64,000 bases of DNA, from assembly GCF_032362555.1 (NCBI RefSeq), contig NC_083518.1:6026501-6090500 (forward strand). The letters run 5' to 3'. This document shows, piece by piece, positions 14,701 to 24,412 of the stretch (position 1 is its first letter; each line of letters begins with the position of its first letter). The notes beneath the pieces are model-generated. The model searched no databases. It was not told where the DNA came from and saw only the letters and a program-made list of their open reading frames with translations. This DNA is from Amyelois transitella. Its lineage: Eukaryota; Arthropoda; Insecta; Lepidoptera; Pyralidae. Both the position numbers and the translations under genes were made by a program.

Positions 14701-15566
14701 TCGTAGAGCAAAAACTACGATAAATGTTAAAGTTTTTGTTGAAGACGAGCGAATTTTTTTATAACATCTGTGTTTATGACACTTTGATATACCCTGCTAG
14801 CAATAAGTACCTACCTTATCCTTTAATCACAAAACATGATTTTAGAACAAAATTAATTACTAAATTATTTACAAAAAAGAGCTAGTAACGCATATACAGT
14901 CTGATATTTTTCCTAACAGTATTTTTTCTACTTAAAATCAAATAACGTACCCGTTCACAGTTTTTAGACTATTGGCTCTGTCTACCTCACAAGGGAAATA
15001 GACGTGACTAAATGGATGTATGTAAATATATCACCATGGTGGGTAATTAGTAATTAACTTAGGTATTATGTAGTCGTAAACTATAATTTAAACAATAACA
15101 ACCCTACATACTTCTAGTAATTATCAAATAAAAAATGTTAAAAACATGTACCTACGGCAAATATTAACCTACCTTTCATGACAATACCTTACATTTTGAC
15201 AGGAATTTGAATCAAAAAATTTAAAAATAAGAAAGAAATATTAAAGAAAAAATTGAAAATTAAAGAAAAATTAAAAAGTATAATAATTTAACTTACCACT
15301 GCCGGTTTGTCAGCCCATTCTTCGAAATCTTCAAAGAGGAAATCTGTCAAAGTTTCGTTCCCAACTTGAATTTCTCCCCATGGGGAATTCAAGCATTTCG
15401 GGTCCACATCTGGTGCCGTTTGAGTTGCAAAGTGTCTACCCGTAAAGCATGGCTGTGTTATCTGTGGGAGCACTCTGTTTATTTTTGTTTTCCTCGCACT
15501 TTTTTTAGGCGCGAAATTCAAGAGTTGCCGCGCAACATTCCCGCGTATAACTTTCAAATGTGACAT
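2794..15566 (-). CDS. 4-coumarate:CoA ligase / luciferase-like acyl-CoA synthetase, 9 exons, 595 aa
   Basis: Exons on the minus strand: 15297-15566, 10833-11043, 9162-9308, 6333-6533, 5091-5199, 4592-4818, 4156-4334, 3432-3587, 2794-3081 (1788 nt, all phases consistent). The enzyme activates a carboxylic acid with ATP to an acyl-AMP and transfers it to CoA. Visible ANL-family motifs are the P-loop [10 protein letters not shown] at about residues 240-249, GYGMTE at 389-394, GWLHTGD at 468-474, [13 protein letters not shown] at 488-500 and the catalytic Lys of NAAGKIM at 581. The ~48-residue N terminus is basic, Ser/Arg-rich and lacks acids, like a mitochondrial presequence. The C terminus is KSKK, not the peroxisomal SKL usual in insect luciferase-like relatives. 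The acyl substrate cannot be told. The start is the only ATG before the conserved core in exon 1. Introns are up to 4.3 kb and rich in repeats. Confidence 0.92.
3295..3364. repeat. Short MITE-like inverted repeat, 70 bp
   Basis: Perfect 14 bp terminal arms TACACCATAGAAAT (3295-3308) and its complement (3351-3364) enclose 42 bases that continue an imperfect fold. A related piece without the second arm is near 13650 (CATAGAATTCGGAATAATAT). It lies in the last intron of the acyl-CoA synthetase. Confidence 0.5.
3620..4085 (-). mobile_element. RTE-clade-like LINE reverse transcriptase fragment, decayed
   Basis: The minus strand reads [20 protein letters not shown] then [20 protein letters not shown] and [14 protein letters not shown], then in another frame [17 protein letters not shown]. 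Order and spacing match the reverse transcriptase palm of RTE-like LINEs, including the YADD catalytic motif. The normal GVHQGS reads GVQQSS, and the frame breaks after YADD, so it is dead. It lies in the intron between exons 7 and 8 of the acyl-CoA synthetase, in the same orientation. Confidence 0.8.
5868..6033. repeat. Diverged direct repeat, copy 1
   Basis: Shared words in order with 7421-7580: ACAGACAGGATACA, ATTAATCACC, ACGCAGT.TCAT, and GGTCTGTGT. It lies in an intron of the acyl-CoA synthetase. The family is not recognised. Confidence 0.5.
7421..7580. repeat. Diverged direct repeat, copy 2
   Basis: Partner of 5868-6033, same orientation, about 1.55 kb apart, inside the same intron (6534-9161) or its neighbour. 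Confidence 0.5.
8354..8424. repeat. Fold-back palindrome, 21 bp perfect core arms
   Basis: Arms 8366-8386 and 8391-8411 are perfect complements around a 4-base loop. The fold extends imperfectly to about 8354 and 8424. It is in an intron of the acyl-CoA synthetase. Confidence 0.7.
9383..9462 (-). mobile_element. tRNA-derived SINE, head fragment
   Basis: The minus strand reads a tRNA-like promoter with A box GTGGCGCAGTGGTAG and B box TGTTCGAATCCC. Only the head is present. It resembles the fuller SINE at 48848-49096 and lies just upstream of exon 3 of the acyl-CoA synthetase. Confidence 0.75.
9851..9996 (+). mobile_element. Helitron 5' fragment running into a palindrome
   Basis: It starts TCTTACTTATACTAATAATA then TTATAAATGCGAAAGTAAG and contains CCTGAACCAATCTTCTTGAA, all typical of the 5' half of short lepidopteran Helitrons. 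The normal continuation is replaced by the fold-back at 9980-10020, and no CTAG end follows. Confidence 0.6.
9980..10020. repeat. Perfect fold-back palindrome, 18 bp arms, 5 base loop
   Basis: Arms 9980-9997 and 10003-10020 are exact complements (AAGATCTTAGGGTAAATA and its complement). Confidence 0.85.
13070..13147. repeat. Imperfect inverted repeat in an unrecognised interspersed element
   Basis: ACGGTTCGATAGTTAT near 13070 pairs with ATAACTTTCGAACCGT ending near 13147. Sequence to the right, through about 13290, has the wording (GATTTTGATGAAATTTT, TTTTTGAGAAATT) common at the ends of lepidopteran repeats. Confidence 0.4.
14962..15027 (+). repeat. 3' end of the (TATG)n-tailed repeat family
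   Basis: It reads TATTGGCTCTGTCTACCTCA, CAAGGGAAATAGACGTGACT and then a short GTATGTA tail, matching the 3' end of the full copies at 61451-61700 and 62668-62921. Confidence 0.65.
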
Positions 15567-15700
15567 GTTAATATCGGTCGGATGTTTACGCGGGGAACGA
15601 CGATCTGTGAATGTATCGGCGTCGACGATACCGCGTATTTTGGCGCGGTCGCGACAGACGTCGTGGCCAAAGTCCGTTCACATTTATCTAAGCTTTGTTT
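15567..15700 (-). promoter_or_regulatory. Promoter / 5'UTR region of the acyl-CoA synthetase
   Basis: Just upstream of the ATG at 15564-15566 lies a patch rich in CG dinucleotides (for example CGGCGTCGACGATACCGCG), standing out from the AT-rich surroundings. No TATA box is evident. This suggests a CpG-containing housekeeping promoter, but the transcription start is not determined. Confidence 0.4.
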
Positions 15701-17356
15701 GTTGTAAAATTCTCCATACATTTTTAACTATCTTTTAAAAACTATAGAAATTAATTTATAATGATATCTTTTTACTTTATTAGCATTGTTAACTATTTTC
15801 AAATTCAGAATTTAAAAAGGTGGGTTTTTCAATAAATGATTATTGAACATATATATATTGTCATTTCATTGCCAATCAAATACTTATGTATAGAAAACTA
15901 TCAATTATCTTGGCACTTAATACCTACTTTACTATAGGTAAGGTAGGTAGTTGAAATGTCTCGTTGGGTTAAATATCTCATACCTTTTATCAACTAAGTA
16001 AGAAATCTTTTGAACAATTTGGTGGTTATTGATAAAACTGACTACATATATAGATAGCCCTGATTTAACATGAAAGATATTTTTTAATGCGAAATTCTTA
16101 AACTGAATCGATGAAACACTAAATTCTAGCAAATTTCCAGTTTCTTTTTAGTTTTTTTAAAAAAGAAGTAAATAAATCGGAACCATCAATAATGGTTCGG
16201 ATTTTAACGTAAAAGTCTATTAAGGTGGGATTAACGTATAATAAATCGTTTAATAAGAATTCTTGGCCTCAAACTAAGACAAGTAAGATTATTGGCAAAG
16301 CAAACATATAAATACCATTTAATAACAACCATTTATTTGTGGGTCAAATAAAAATAAATTCCCGTATTTTATATACCTTTTTTTGCCTTTATAATTATAC
16401 CTTGTTCAAAAATTTGATAAATTACAGCACCCGTAAGAGTGACAATTTTGTACATTTCTTATATACAAATAACTACAAATAATTTTCTATCAACAATTCG
16501 TATTGGTAAATGTCTTCCTTTTAAAAATTACCAAATATAAGGCATGTCTTTCAGGTAAGTAAAAAATATATTCTAATTTCATTATGCTTTCGGTCTATAT
16601 TAGTGAGATTGGTATCATTTAAACTCACCAGTCAACCGTGGATTACTGAATAATGATTACTATTTAATAATAGGAAAATTGTAATGTTCCCGCAATTAAA
16701 TAAACATAATCTGTGGAGCAAAAGTCCAATACATTTAGGTGAATGATAACAATTTTATCGTAAAAATAATATCGTCATGCCCTAACATCAATAATTGACT
16801 AAGTAAAGTTTATTAGCCTACGTGATTACATTGCTTTATTTTGTTGCAAATTTTTCTGATGCTTCTCAACTTTAATCTTTAGTTTCATTCATTAAATTGT
16901 CAAATAATTCTACTGTGATGGGATTCGCAGTGTTAAAGATTACTGTGTTTTGTTTTGATTGATTGTCCTTCAAACTGCACAGTTATAATTGAATCTTATT
17001 TTTTTTTTATTTAGTTCGTTGGACAGTTATTCTAAACTTTCAAAACACCAGATAAACACGACAAAACCATCTCTGAAAATCGTCACAAAGGGGAAATGCA
17101 AATATTTTTTGATAAAAATAGCAAATAAATAGTTCTTTTACAAAAACAGCACATAGGCCAAAAATACTTTACACTTTATAGTTGATCAACCAAATTAATG
17201 GCTAAAAAGTCAACAATAATATTCTATATCCGGAACAGCTCAACTGTGTAAATAAACACATGGATTTACTCTGTTCATAACGAATAAATAAATTAGAGAT
17301 ATAAACACAACAGTAAAAAATCGTAACAACAAATTTGTCTATGGCCCCGATAACTA
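15701..17356. other. Intergenic: acyl-CoA synthetase 5' side to ABCB10 3' side
   Basis: AT-rich, with no ORF worth calling. A minus-strand AATAAA at 17007-17012, about 345 bases past the ABCB10 stop, is a candidate poly(A) signal. Confidence 0.45.
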
Positions 17357-20300
17357 TTACGTGTGCTGTTTGTCTCTCGCTTTGGAAGCAAACGTTTGGT
17401 GCGTGATGAGTTCCCTGAAGAATCCGTCTTGTTTTGCCATAAGTTCTGCATATGTTCCGTTCTCTATTATGGATCCATTTTCTAAAACCGCCACTTCGTC
17501 AGCAGATTGTATTGTGCTCAATCTATGTGCGATCGTTAACACGGTGCGATCTCGACTGATTTCCTTCAAAGCTTTATCTACTAGGAATTCTGAATACGCG
17601 TCTAAAGCTGAGGTAGCTTCGTCAAGTATTAATATTTTCGGGTTCTGAAAAGGAAGCAATGGTTAATAAATAAAATAGATTTTATGTATTTGAAACAATT
17701 GCTAGTAAAGCTGGTAATAATAAACAGCATTTAGGTACCTTTACTATAGCCCTTGCAATCGCAACGCGCTGTTTCTGGCCACCGCTCAGCTGGCCCCCTC
17801 CGGCGCCCACCTGCCGGTCCCAGCCCTGCTTGTTGGCGATCACCAGCTCGTGAAGGTGGGCTGTTCGCGCCGCTCGTAACCAGGCTGGCTCCTAAAATAT
17901 ATTCTATTTAATGATTTAATGATCAATTTGCTCATGGAATCAATGACTAAACAAACCTTACGCAAAAATGGACCAGTAGTTGATAGCAATAAGGCCCTAT
18001 ATACTTTATACCAAATATTTACAAAACGGAACATAGATAAGGTACAAATTTGCTATGGTAGATTTATCTAAATTCAATACGTATTTAAACGATGAGAAGA
18101 GTAGTTGAAGTAATCGACTCATCAAAAGAGAAAAACCATGTTTTAATTCCACTGCAAACACGTACCAATGACTCTTTATCTTACCTTTTCATTACTGTCT
18201 TTTTCTATTGGATTTCCATATTCATCTTCAAGAGCACCATACAGAATATTTTCCTTTATTGTCCCGCTAAATAACACAGGTTCCTAAAAAACATACGTTA
18301 TTTTTACAAAATAAGACAGGGACGAGAGAAAATTATTTAAAAAATTTGAACCTATTTTAGGCAAAAACTAAGCTGGTTTCAGGAAGTTAATCAAAAATAC
18401 ATAGCAATATTTTATCAAAATGATAGGCTATATAATAATAACGGTTTGAATTGAATACATACCTGACTAACGTAACCGATGTGGCTCCTCAACCAAGTTG
18501 GGTCCAATTCTCTTATATCCGCTCCGTCTAAAAGTATCCTGCCTTTAACTGGGTCATATAACCTTAATATTAGGGCTGCTATTGTGCTTTTACCGCACCC
18601 TGAACGACCGACAAGGGCTAAAGACCTGCCGGGCCTTAGATGTAAGTTGAAGTCTTTGATAAGAGGTGCCCCTTGATATGAATAAGATATATTATCGAAG
18701 ACTATTTCACCTGTAGGCCTTAGTAATGGTCGGCGGCCACCTAAAATATACGATTGAAATATTAACGAATTGCATATTCGGCGGTAAATAATGGCACTAG
18801 TAATATTAAGTGAAGAGCAACAAAGACAGTTTTCACTACAAATAGTATAATGCAACACGCAAGTTAAAAATCACTCATAAGTCAACTACATTTCAATACC
18901 AACCTTCAACTGGTATCGTAGGTACTCTATCTATGATCTGCCACAATCTGGTCGCTGCCCCGATACCTTTATTTAACTCTGTATAGAAACTGCTTAGACC
19001 TCCAATGCTTATACCAACATACGCAGCATACAAGAGAAATGAGGTCAAATTGCCAACAGTCAACTGTTCAGTAGCCACCATACCACCCCCATAGTACAAC
19101 ACTAGAATTATTATAATGTTTCCAGAGAGTCCGGTCTGTAAAAAAATAACAAAATTAATAAATAAATATTCATCACGCCCTACTTCTAACTAAAAAAAGT
19201 TTGTTTTAAGTTTGTCATGTCTGTTTGTAATATGTGAATTTGTCTGTGGTGTCATAGCAGCTTAACAGATCGTAATAGGTTCGAAAACCTTATTTCTCGA
19301 GACTATTCTTAAGTATATTTTGGTAGAATTCAGTTCAGCAGTTTCAAAGTTGTTGAAGGAAGACAATTCTAAACAACTAAAAGTTGTTTATCGAATAAAT
19401 ACTATACAAATTGAATCTCAAAGTTTGGCTAATCTGTTTAAAATAACTAGGTGAAGGCGTCATGCCTTCACACCTAGTAGGTAATTTCGAACAGATTCAG
19501 AGTCCAAAAAAAATTTGAACACTCACCAATCCATAGAAGCTTCCAACCGCCATTGACTCTTTGTATGCTAATTTGAGCAGGTTTTCTATTCTCTGTGCAT
19601 ATAAATTACATTCTGTTTTCTCCTTACTAAATGCTTTAACAGTCTTTATGTTCGATATTTTTTCTTCAGCTAGCTGTAAATTATTAGTCATAGCATAGTA
19701 TAAGTAATTTTATTAATATAAAGCTTTCCAAAACTGGATCACAGGTGGACATTATTTAGGCTCTTCTCCAGAACACAAGTACTATCCCTTTATTCACGAT
19801 TGTTGACGATAAGGCATATGTCTTGTCTCTGTTTTTAACAGTTCGAATTACATCAAAGATAGATTTGAAAGTTAAATAATATATGTCCCATTTATGTTCA
19901 TTAATAAGCCTTGTGGCGACATACTAACGTCACAGGCCACCAGCCAAGCGCATGCTAAATCGCGATATTAAAGATTTCACGGATTGGAGCATAAATACAA
20001 CCTCCGACTGAACATCGTCGGAGCCGCGGTTCCCCAGACATAACACCTAGTCTGACGGAAGATCTTCCCTCCTTTGGTTGCGGTCGAGCAATAATCATCG
20101 CTCCTGTAGTGCTACATCATTCTTCTAGGAAACTGTAGCAGTTTCCTAGAAGAATGAAGAATGATGTAGCACTACATTTTGCACGAGTAGTTTTCTGTGA
20201 TTGACAGGACGCTTGAACTAAGAATAAACTATTGTTATAGTCTACAAATTAGTAATTAAACAGCATAATTATATTGCCTTTGTTGTAATATTATCATGAA

Positions 20301-22452
20301 CTAGACATTAGCATACAATGCAATGTTAGAGTTAAGTGCAAAAACCATATCAATACATATATTAAAACAGTACAAGTTTTGTCTGTACATTATATATATT
20401 TTAAAAAATGAAACACTAAAGAAAAAGAAGCCGAGAAATAATTATAAAAAAATAGTATAATTATGTATAGTATAATTATAGTAGAGAGAGTGTTGGTTTA
20501 GCTATAGACACGAGATCCAACAAGTAGTTGCCAGAGGACAGCCAGTTACTTGGTGAGAGCTTTAGAAGTCCAAAGGCGAAGGCCCGGAGCGCGCGCGCTT
20601 TTATTTAGGGCTCTCGCAGGGGAGGCGGCAGCTGCACGACATTACACAATATTCGAACTTATTATTAGTTTTTATTGAGTGCAAAGCAAAACAATGACAC
20701 ATCATTCATATAGTTTCAAGTACAAAAGCATTTCTATTTAGTTTTATATTATACCAATTGCTATGATTACCACATACCTCACTTGTTTCAGCCAGTGTGT
20801 CCTGCATCTGCCGAGTGATACCACGCACAAACCGACCATAAAAAACAGCAAGCATTGACACAGGCGGCACCACACACAGTCCAATCATGGCCAATGATGG
20901 GGACATGTATATCTGAAATTGGTAATAAAGCATTATAATGTAAACCTGAACATAGGAAATTTATTCAAGACAGAAATGGACAAGTTCACCAAAATCTTAT
21001 CCTAGCGTAGTGTTTCATGTTAACTAGTACATTAAAAAGTAAATTTAAAGTGAGCATGACCAAGTAATTGCAGAACCTTTAAAAGACAACAGCAGAATAT
21101 ATGCAAAGTAATTCAATAGGTACTATAATTTTATTGTACTCCATATATACCAAAAAATGCAGATTTTTCTCCATGTTTTTTCATTCTTTAACAAAACATA
21201 TAAAATGAGAAGGTTCCCCAATGCATTTACCTACTTAGTGTACAAAAAAGAAGGTCATACCCAATTTACTTTGGCTAAACATGAGCCATACAAAGAAAGT
21301 TATTTCAATAAAAACCTGATGAAGTAATGATGATTTACCATCATCCCAGTGCCTGCAGACACCATCAACATTGACCTCAGTCCATCACTGACATTTTGAC
21401 TGAGATTTCTACCCACAAGCTGGGTGTCCGCTGATAATCTGTTAATCAGTTCTCCGGTGGAAGTTCTTCCAAACCAAGCGGGCTCCTGCCTCATTATGGC
21501 CCCATAAACCTGCTTTCGAAGAGACTGTGTCATTCTTTGACCTGTTGAATGTAAGGTCAATATAATATCATGAAAAGTATAAATTAAATATGTCATCATG
21601 ACAAAGAAGAAAAGATAAAAACAAATTAATAAATAAAAAATGTTTAAACAAAGTTGGTGGCAATATTAATTGATACTTACCAGATATAGACATAAGGTAC
21701 ACTCTTGCAAAATTACACACACCACCCAACAGAAATACACCGCATAATATCAGGCAGAGCGCATCCAATTTCTCTCTTGCTGCTCCGAGGTCATTTGAAG
21801 AGTCATAGATTATATCCAATACCTTACCCAGGGAAAAAGGGACTGCCATCGTGACACTGGATGACACAATGAGGAATCCAATGGCACCTGAAGTAATATT
21901 ATTTTTACATGATTTAATCAATTTAAAATAAATTTCCTTTCTTGGTGAAGATATTGTTGTAAATATTTATAACTTTTGGGCTAACATGATACAAAACTGC
22001 ACTTATATAAAGACCTTACTAATAGTATTAAAGGCATCCCATATTAAAATTAAAAACTTACTGGTGAGGGTCCATTTTTCGGGTTCTGCCAGACTAAATA
22101 ATCGCTTCAGTTCGGAACCCTTTAATTTCACGTTGATTTTGTTTGCCGGGACAACTGTCTGTTTTTCTTTTAAAGCCTCGAAGTGGTTATTTTTCTTCTG
22201 AGCATCGACTTGACTCGTATAGTAACGTGTTTTCATACAAAAAATACTACTTCTTTTATCTAAAGATCTTTCGTAATAATTTCGTAAAGCTGGAACCTTG
22301 TGACTAGAATATAACCTGAACCCACAGTGATTACAAGATGCACTTTGTGACGATAATCTACAGAATAAATTTACACTACCAAGAGATATTTTAGAATTTA
22401 ATTGAATATGAATAAACCTCTGCAACATTTTTAGAAATTTGTTCCAAACCAA
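17357..22452 (-). CDS. ABCB10: ABCB10-type mitochondrial inner-membrane half ABC transporter, 10 exons, ~702-710 aa
   Basis: Minus-strand exons: 22062-22452, 21681-21887, 21339-21541, 20778-20912, 19527-19673, 18904-19135, 18463-18740, 18185-18283, 17739-17891, 17357-17644 (2133 nt, phases close). Two ATGs are possible, MVWNKFLK at 22452 or MLQRFIHI at 22428; both give a basic N-terminal mitochondrial presequence. A six-helix membrane domain (about residues 130-420) precedes one nucleotide-binding domain. That domain has Walker [10 protein letters not shown] (483-491), Q-loop YVSQ (528-531), signature LSGGQ (599-603), Walker B ILILDE with Asp623 and Glu624, and H-loop His655. All catalytic residues are present, so it should hydrolyse ATP as a homodimer. 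In animals ABCB10 supports haem synthesis and redox protection, with biliverdin as a proposed cargo (literature). The intracellular-loop exon [20 protein letters not shown] is the most ABCB10-like. Confidence 0.95.
19447..19477. repeat. Small fold-back palindrome in ABCB10 intron
   Basis: CTAGGTGAAGGC (19447-19458) faces GCCTTCACACCTAG (19464-19477); the arms differ only by one two-base insertion. Confidence 0.6.
20106..20175. repeat. Fold-back palindrome, ~30 bp arms with an internal 7 base duplication
   Basis: The left arm 20106-20135 (GTAGTGCTACATCATTC...GAAACTG) is complemented by 20139-20175. The right arm repeats GAATGAA/GAATGAT once more than the left. The loop is three bases. It lies in the 1.4 kb intron 4 of ABCB10. 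Confidence 0.8.
20500..20645. other. GC-rich island inside ABCB10 intron 4, unexplained
   Basis: A stretch with CGAAGGCCCGGAGCGCGCGC and GGGGAGGCGGCAGCTGCACG stands in otherwise AT-rich intron sequence, next to a TATAGTATAATTATAG repeat. It may be an old insertion; no family is recognised. Confidence 0.3.
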
Positions 22453-24412
22453 ATCAAATTTTCTTCACAAAACAGAAAACATCCATCTCTGTTGTTTTCA
22501 TCAATGACAACTTGGCAATAGCATTGCCTCACGTCAACCAGTTGATTGTCACGATTGTCACTGACATTCTTTTTTGTTTGTGCCCTAGTTTTATTGAGTC
22601 AGAGGGTACTAGCACATGCAGCCAAGTCTTTAGCGTAGTATGTTTCAGAAAAAGTGGCTTAAGTTCTTTTAAGAAGAAACAATTATGACCTAAGAAGCCT
22701 TTAGTAATAAAACTTCATAGAATTGGTAAGTGTTTTAGTATTTGTTAAGTTCTAAGTTTATGTTAAACAGATATTTCTTGGTTATTTATTCTGCTGCTTT
22801 ATTCATTATTAAGCTGCAATGTCCATCAGGACATTCTCTTTCGGAGATCTTCATTCCTATATTTGCGGAAATACAAAAATAAAACTTATTAATTGTATTC
22901 GTGCTTTATTATTTTTAATATGTAGCACAAGACACAGATAATGTAAGAAGTTCATACAGGTACTGAAGAATAATTATAAATAACAAATACCCATCTTTTA
23001 TTCACATAATTTAGGTTATTAAAATACAACAATCACATTTCCTGGCAGTAAAATCAACATATTCTTAACAATATTATAGGGCCACAGTTACGCCTTTTCA
23101 CCATGATAGGTATTAAAAGTTAAATTGAGGCAAATGTTAATAATTATTTTTGGGCGGCGTTAATGTTACCCTTCATTCATTACGAAATAATATAAGTAAT
23201 TCAATCAAGTCCTTACATATTGTAGATGAATAGGTAGTTTAGCCAAGTTTTAAATTGGAAACTATGGAGGATGAGATTAGTTAACAATGCTTACAAAAAT
23301 ACAAACAAGGTGATTTTTATTACTAACGAGACAATAAATACATCTAGAAATAAAATAAATATGGGAACCTTTTGTTTTCTACGACCTACACTACCTATTC
23401 ATATGTGCAAAATAGCTCATAATTATATACATTGAAACTTACTACACAGTATATCTATACATATGAATATTCTAACAAAATGTTTCTGCGCCATAATATT
23501 TTTACTGAAAAATTAATTAAGTGAAATGTTTGATTTCCAAAACCTAATAAATGCAAATAATGTATGTAAACACTGGAATAAATTAAAAAATAAGAATATT
23601 TTAAATGCAATACAATACAAATATCTTCATCACATTCATTATTTAAACAATAGAATAGATATATAAAATGGTTTTTATTAAAATTAAAAGGTTTATAATA
23701 TCTAATATAAATTCGATAGTACTTTGTGACAAAATACAGATTAAAATGTTATATATAATACATAAACCAGAATTTGTAAGTGTATTTGCGTGAAACGAAT
23801 TTTTAACAAAACCTCTTGGAAGAGTTTATTTTATACGTAAATGTAGTGCTCAATAAAAATTCTAATATTGGTTAAGTAAAATATAAACTTTCTGACTAGG
23901 TATTTTAATAAATAAAAATGTACTGTCAAGTGCAATATCATGAAGTCCACATTATGTACTTATTTTTTTGTATGTGCACTCAACTTTTGTTTTTAACGGT
24001 GCATTATAACTTACAAAATCAATATTTTCTTTATAAATAAAATTTTACTAAGAAAGAAACTTAATTTTTAGGAACTAAAGTAACGGTCGCATTATTAACA
24101 CTGTACCTAATAGGCTGTTGAAATTAATAAAATATAACACCAAAAAAAAAAAAACTAAATTGTATGAATAGCTTTTTCTTTACGAATTTACACGATTAAA
24201 CAAGGAATTAAATACTACACAATTAAAACATATAAAATTGACATAATAATAATACTATTTAAGCATCATTGCACATAGGTATATCTTATATCTGTAAATA
24301 TGACATAATTATTTCAATACTGACATCGTAACCTACCACATATATCTTAATACCAATTAAATATTTTTTTTCCATTTTGTCATGTATTAAATAAGTCTCT
24401 TTATAAAATATC
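22453..24412. other. ABCB10 promoter side and ACBD3 3'UTR region
   Basis: No ORF is supported. The block at 22607-22725 resembles one upstream of ACBD3 (see that entry). On the minus strand several AATAAA signals (22905-22910, 22997-23002 and others near 23315, 23675, 23824) could end ACBD3 transcripts, implying a 3'UTR of 0.6-1.5 kb. Confidence 0.45.
22607..22725 (+). repeat. Diverged duplicate block upstream of ABCB10, ends in a splice-donor-like GTAAG
   Basis: It matches 29365-29485 in order: AGGGTACT, CATGCAGCCAA, TTTA, AGTAT, AAAGTGGCT, then a TCATA.AATT piece followed by GTAAGT or GTAAGTG. Both copies lie just upstream of a minus-strand gene and point away from it. It may be a duplicated promoter plus noncoding exon, or a repeat. 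Confidence 0.5.

Larger units (their letters stand above)
11044..15296. other. First intron of the acyl-CoA synthetase (4.25 kb)
   Basis: No coding sequence is seen. It holds an (AT)n run near 11513-11530, a 24 base perfect palindrome at 12311-12334, an imperfect inverted repeat at 13070-13147 (TACGGTTCGATAGTTAT and its partner ending CGAACCGT) inside what looks like an old transposon, and a (TATG)-tailed repeat fragment at 14962-15027. Confidence 0.5.
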
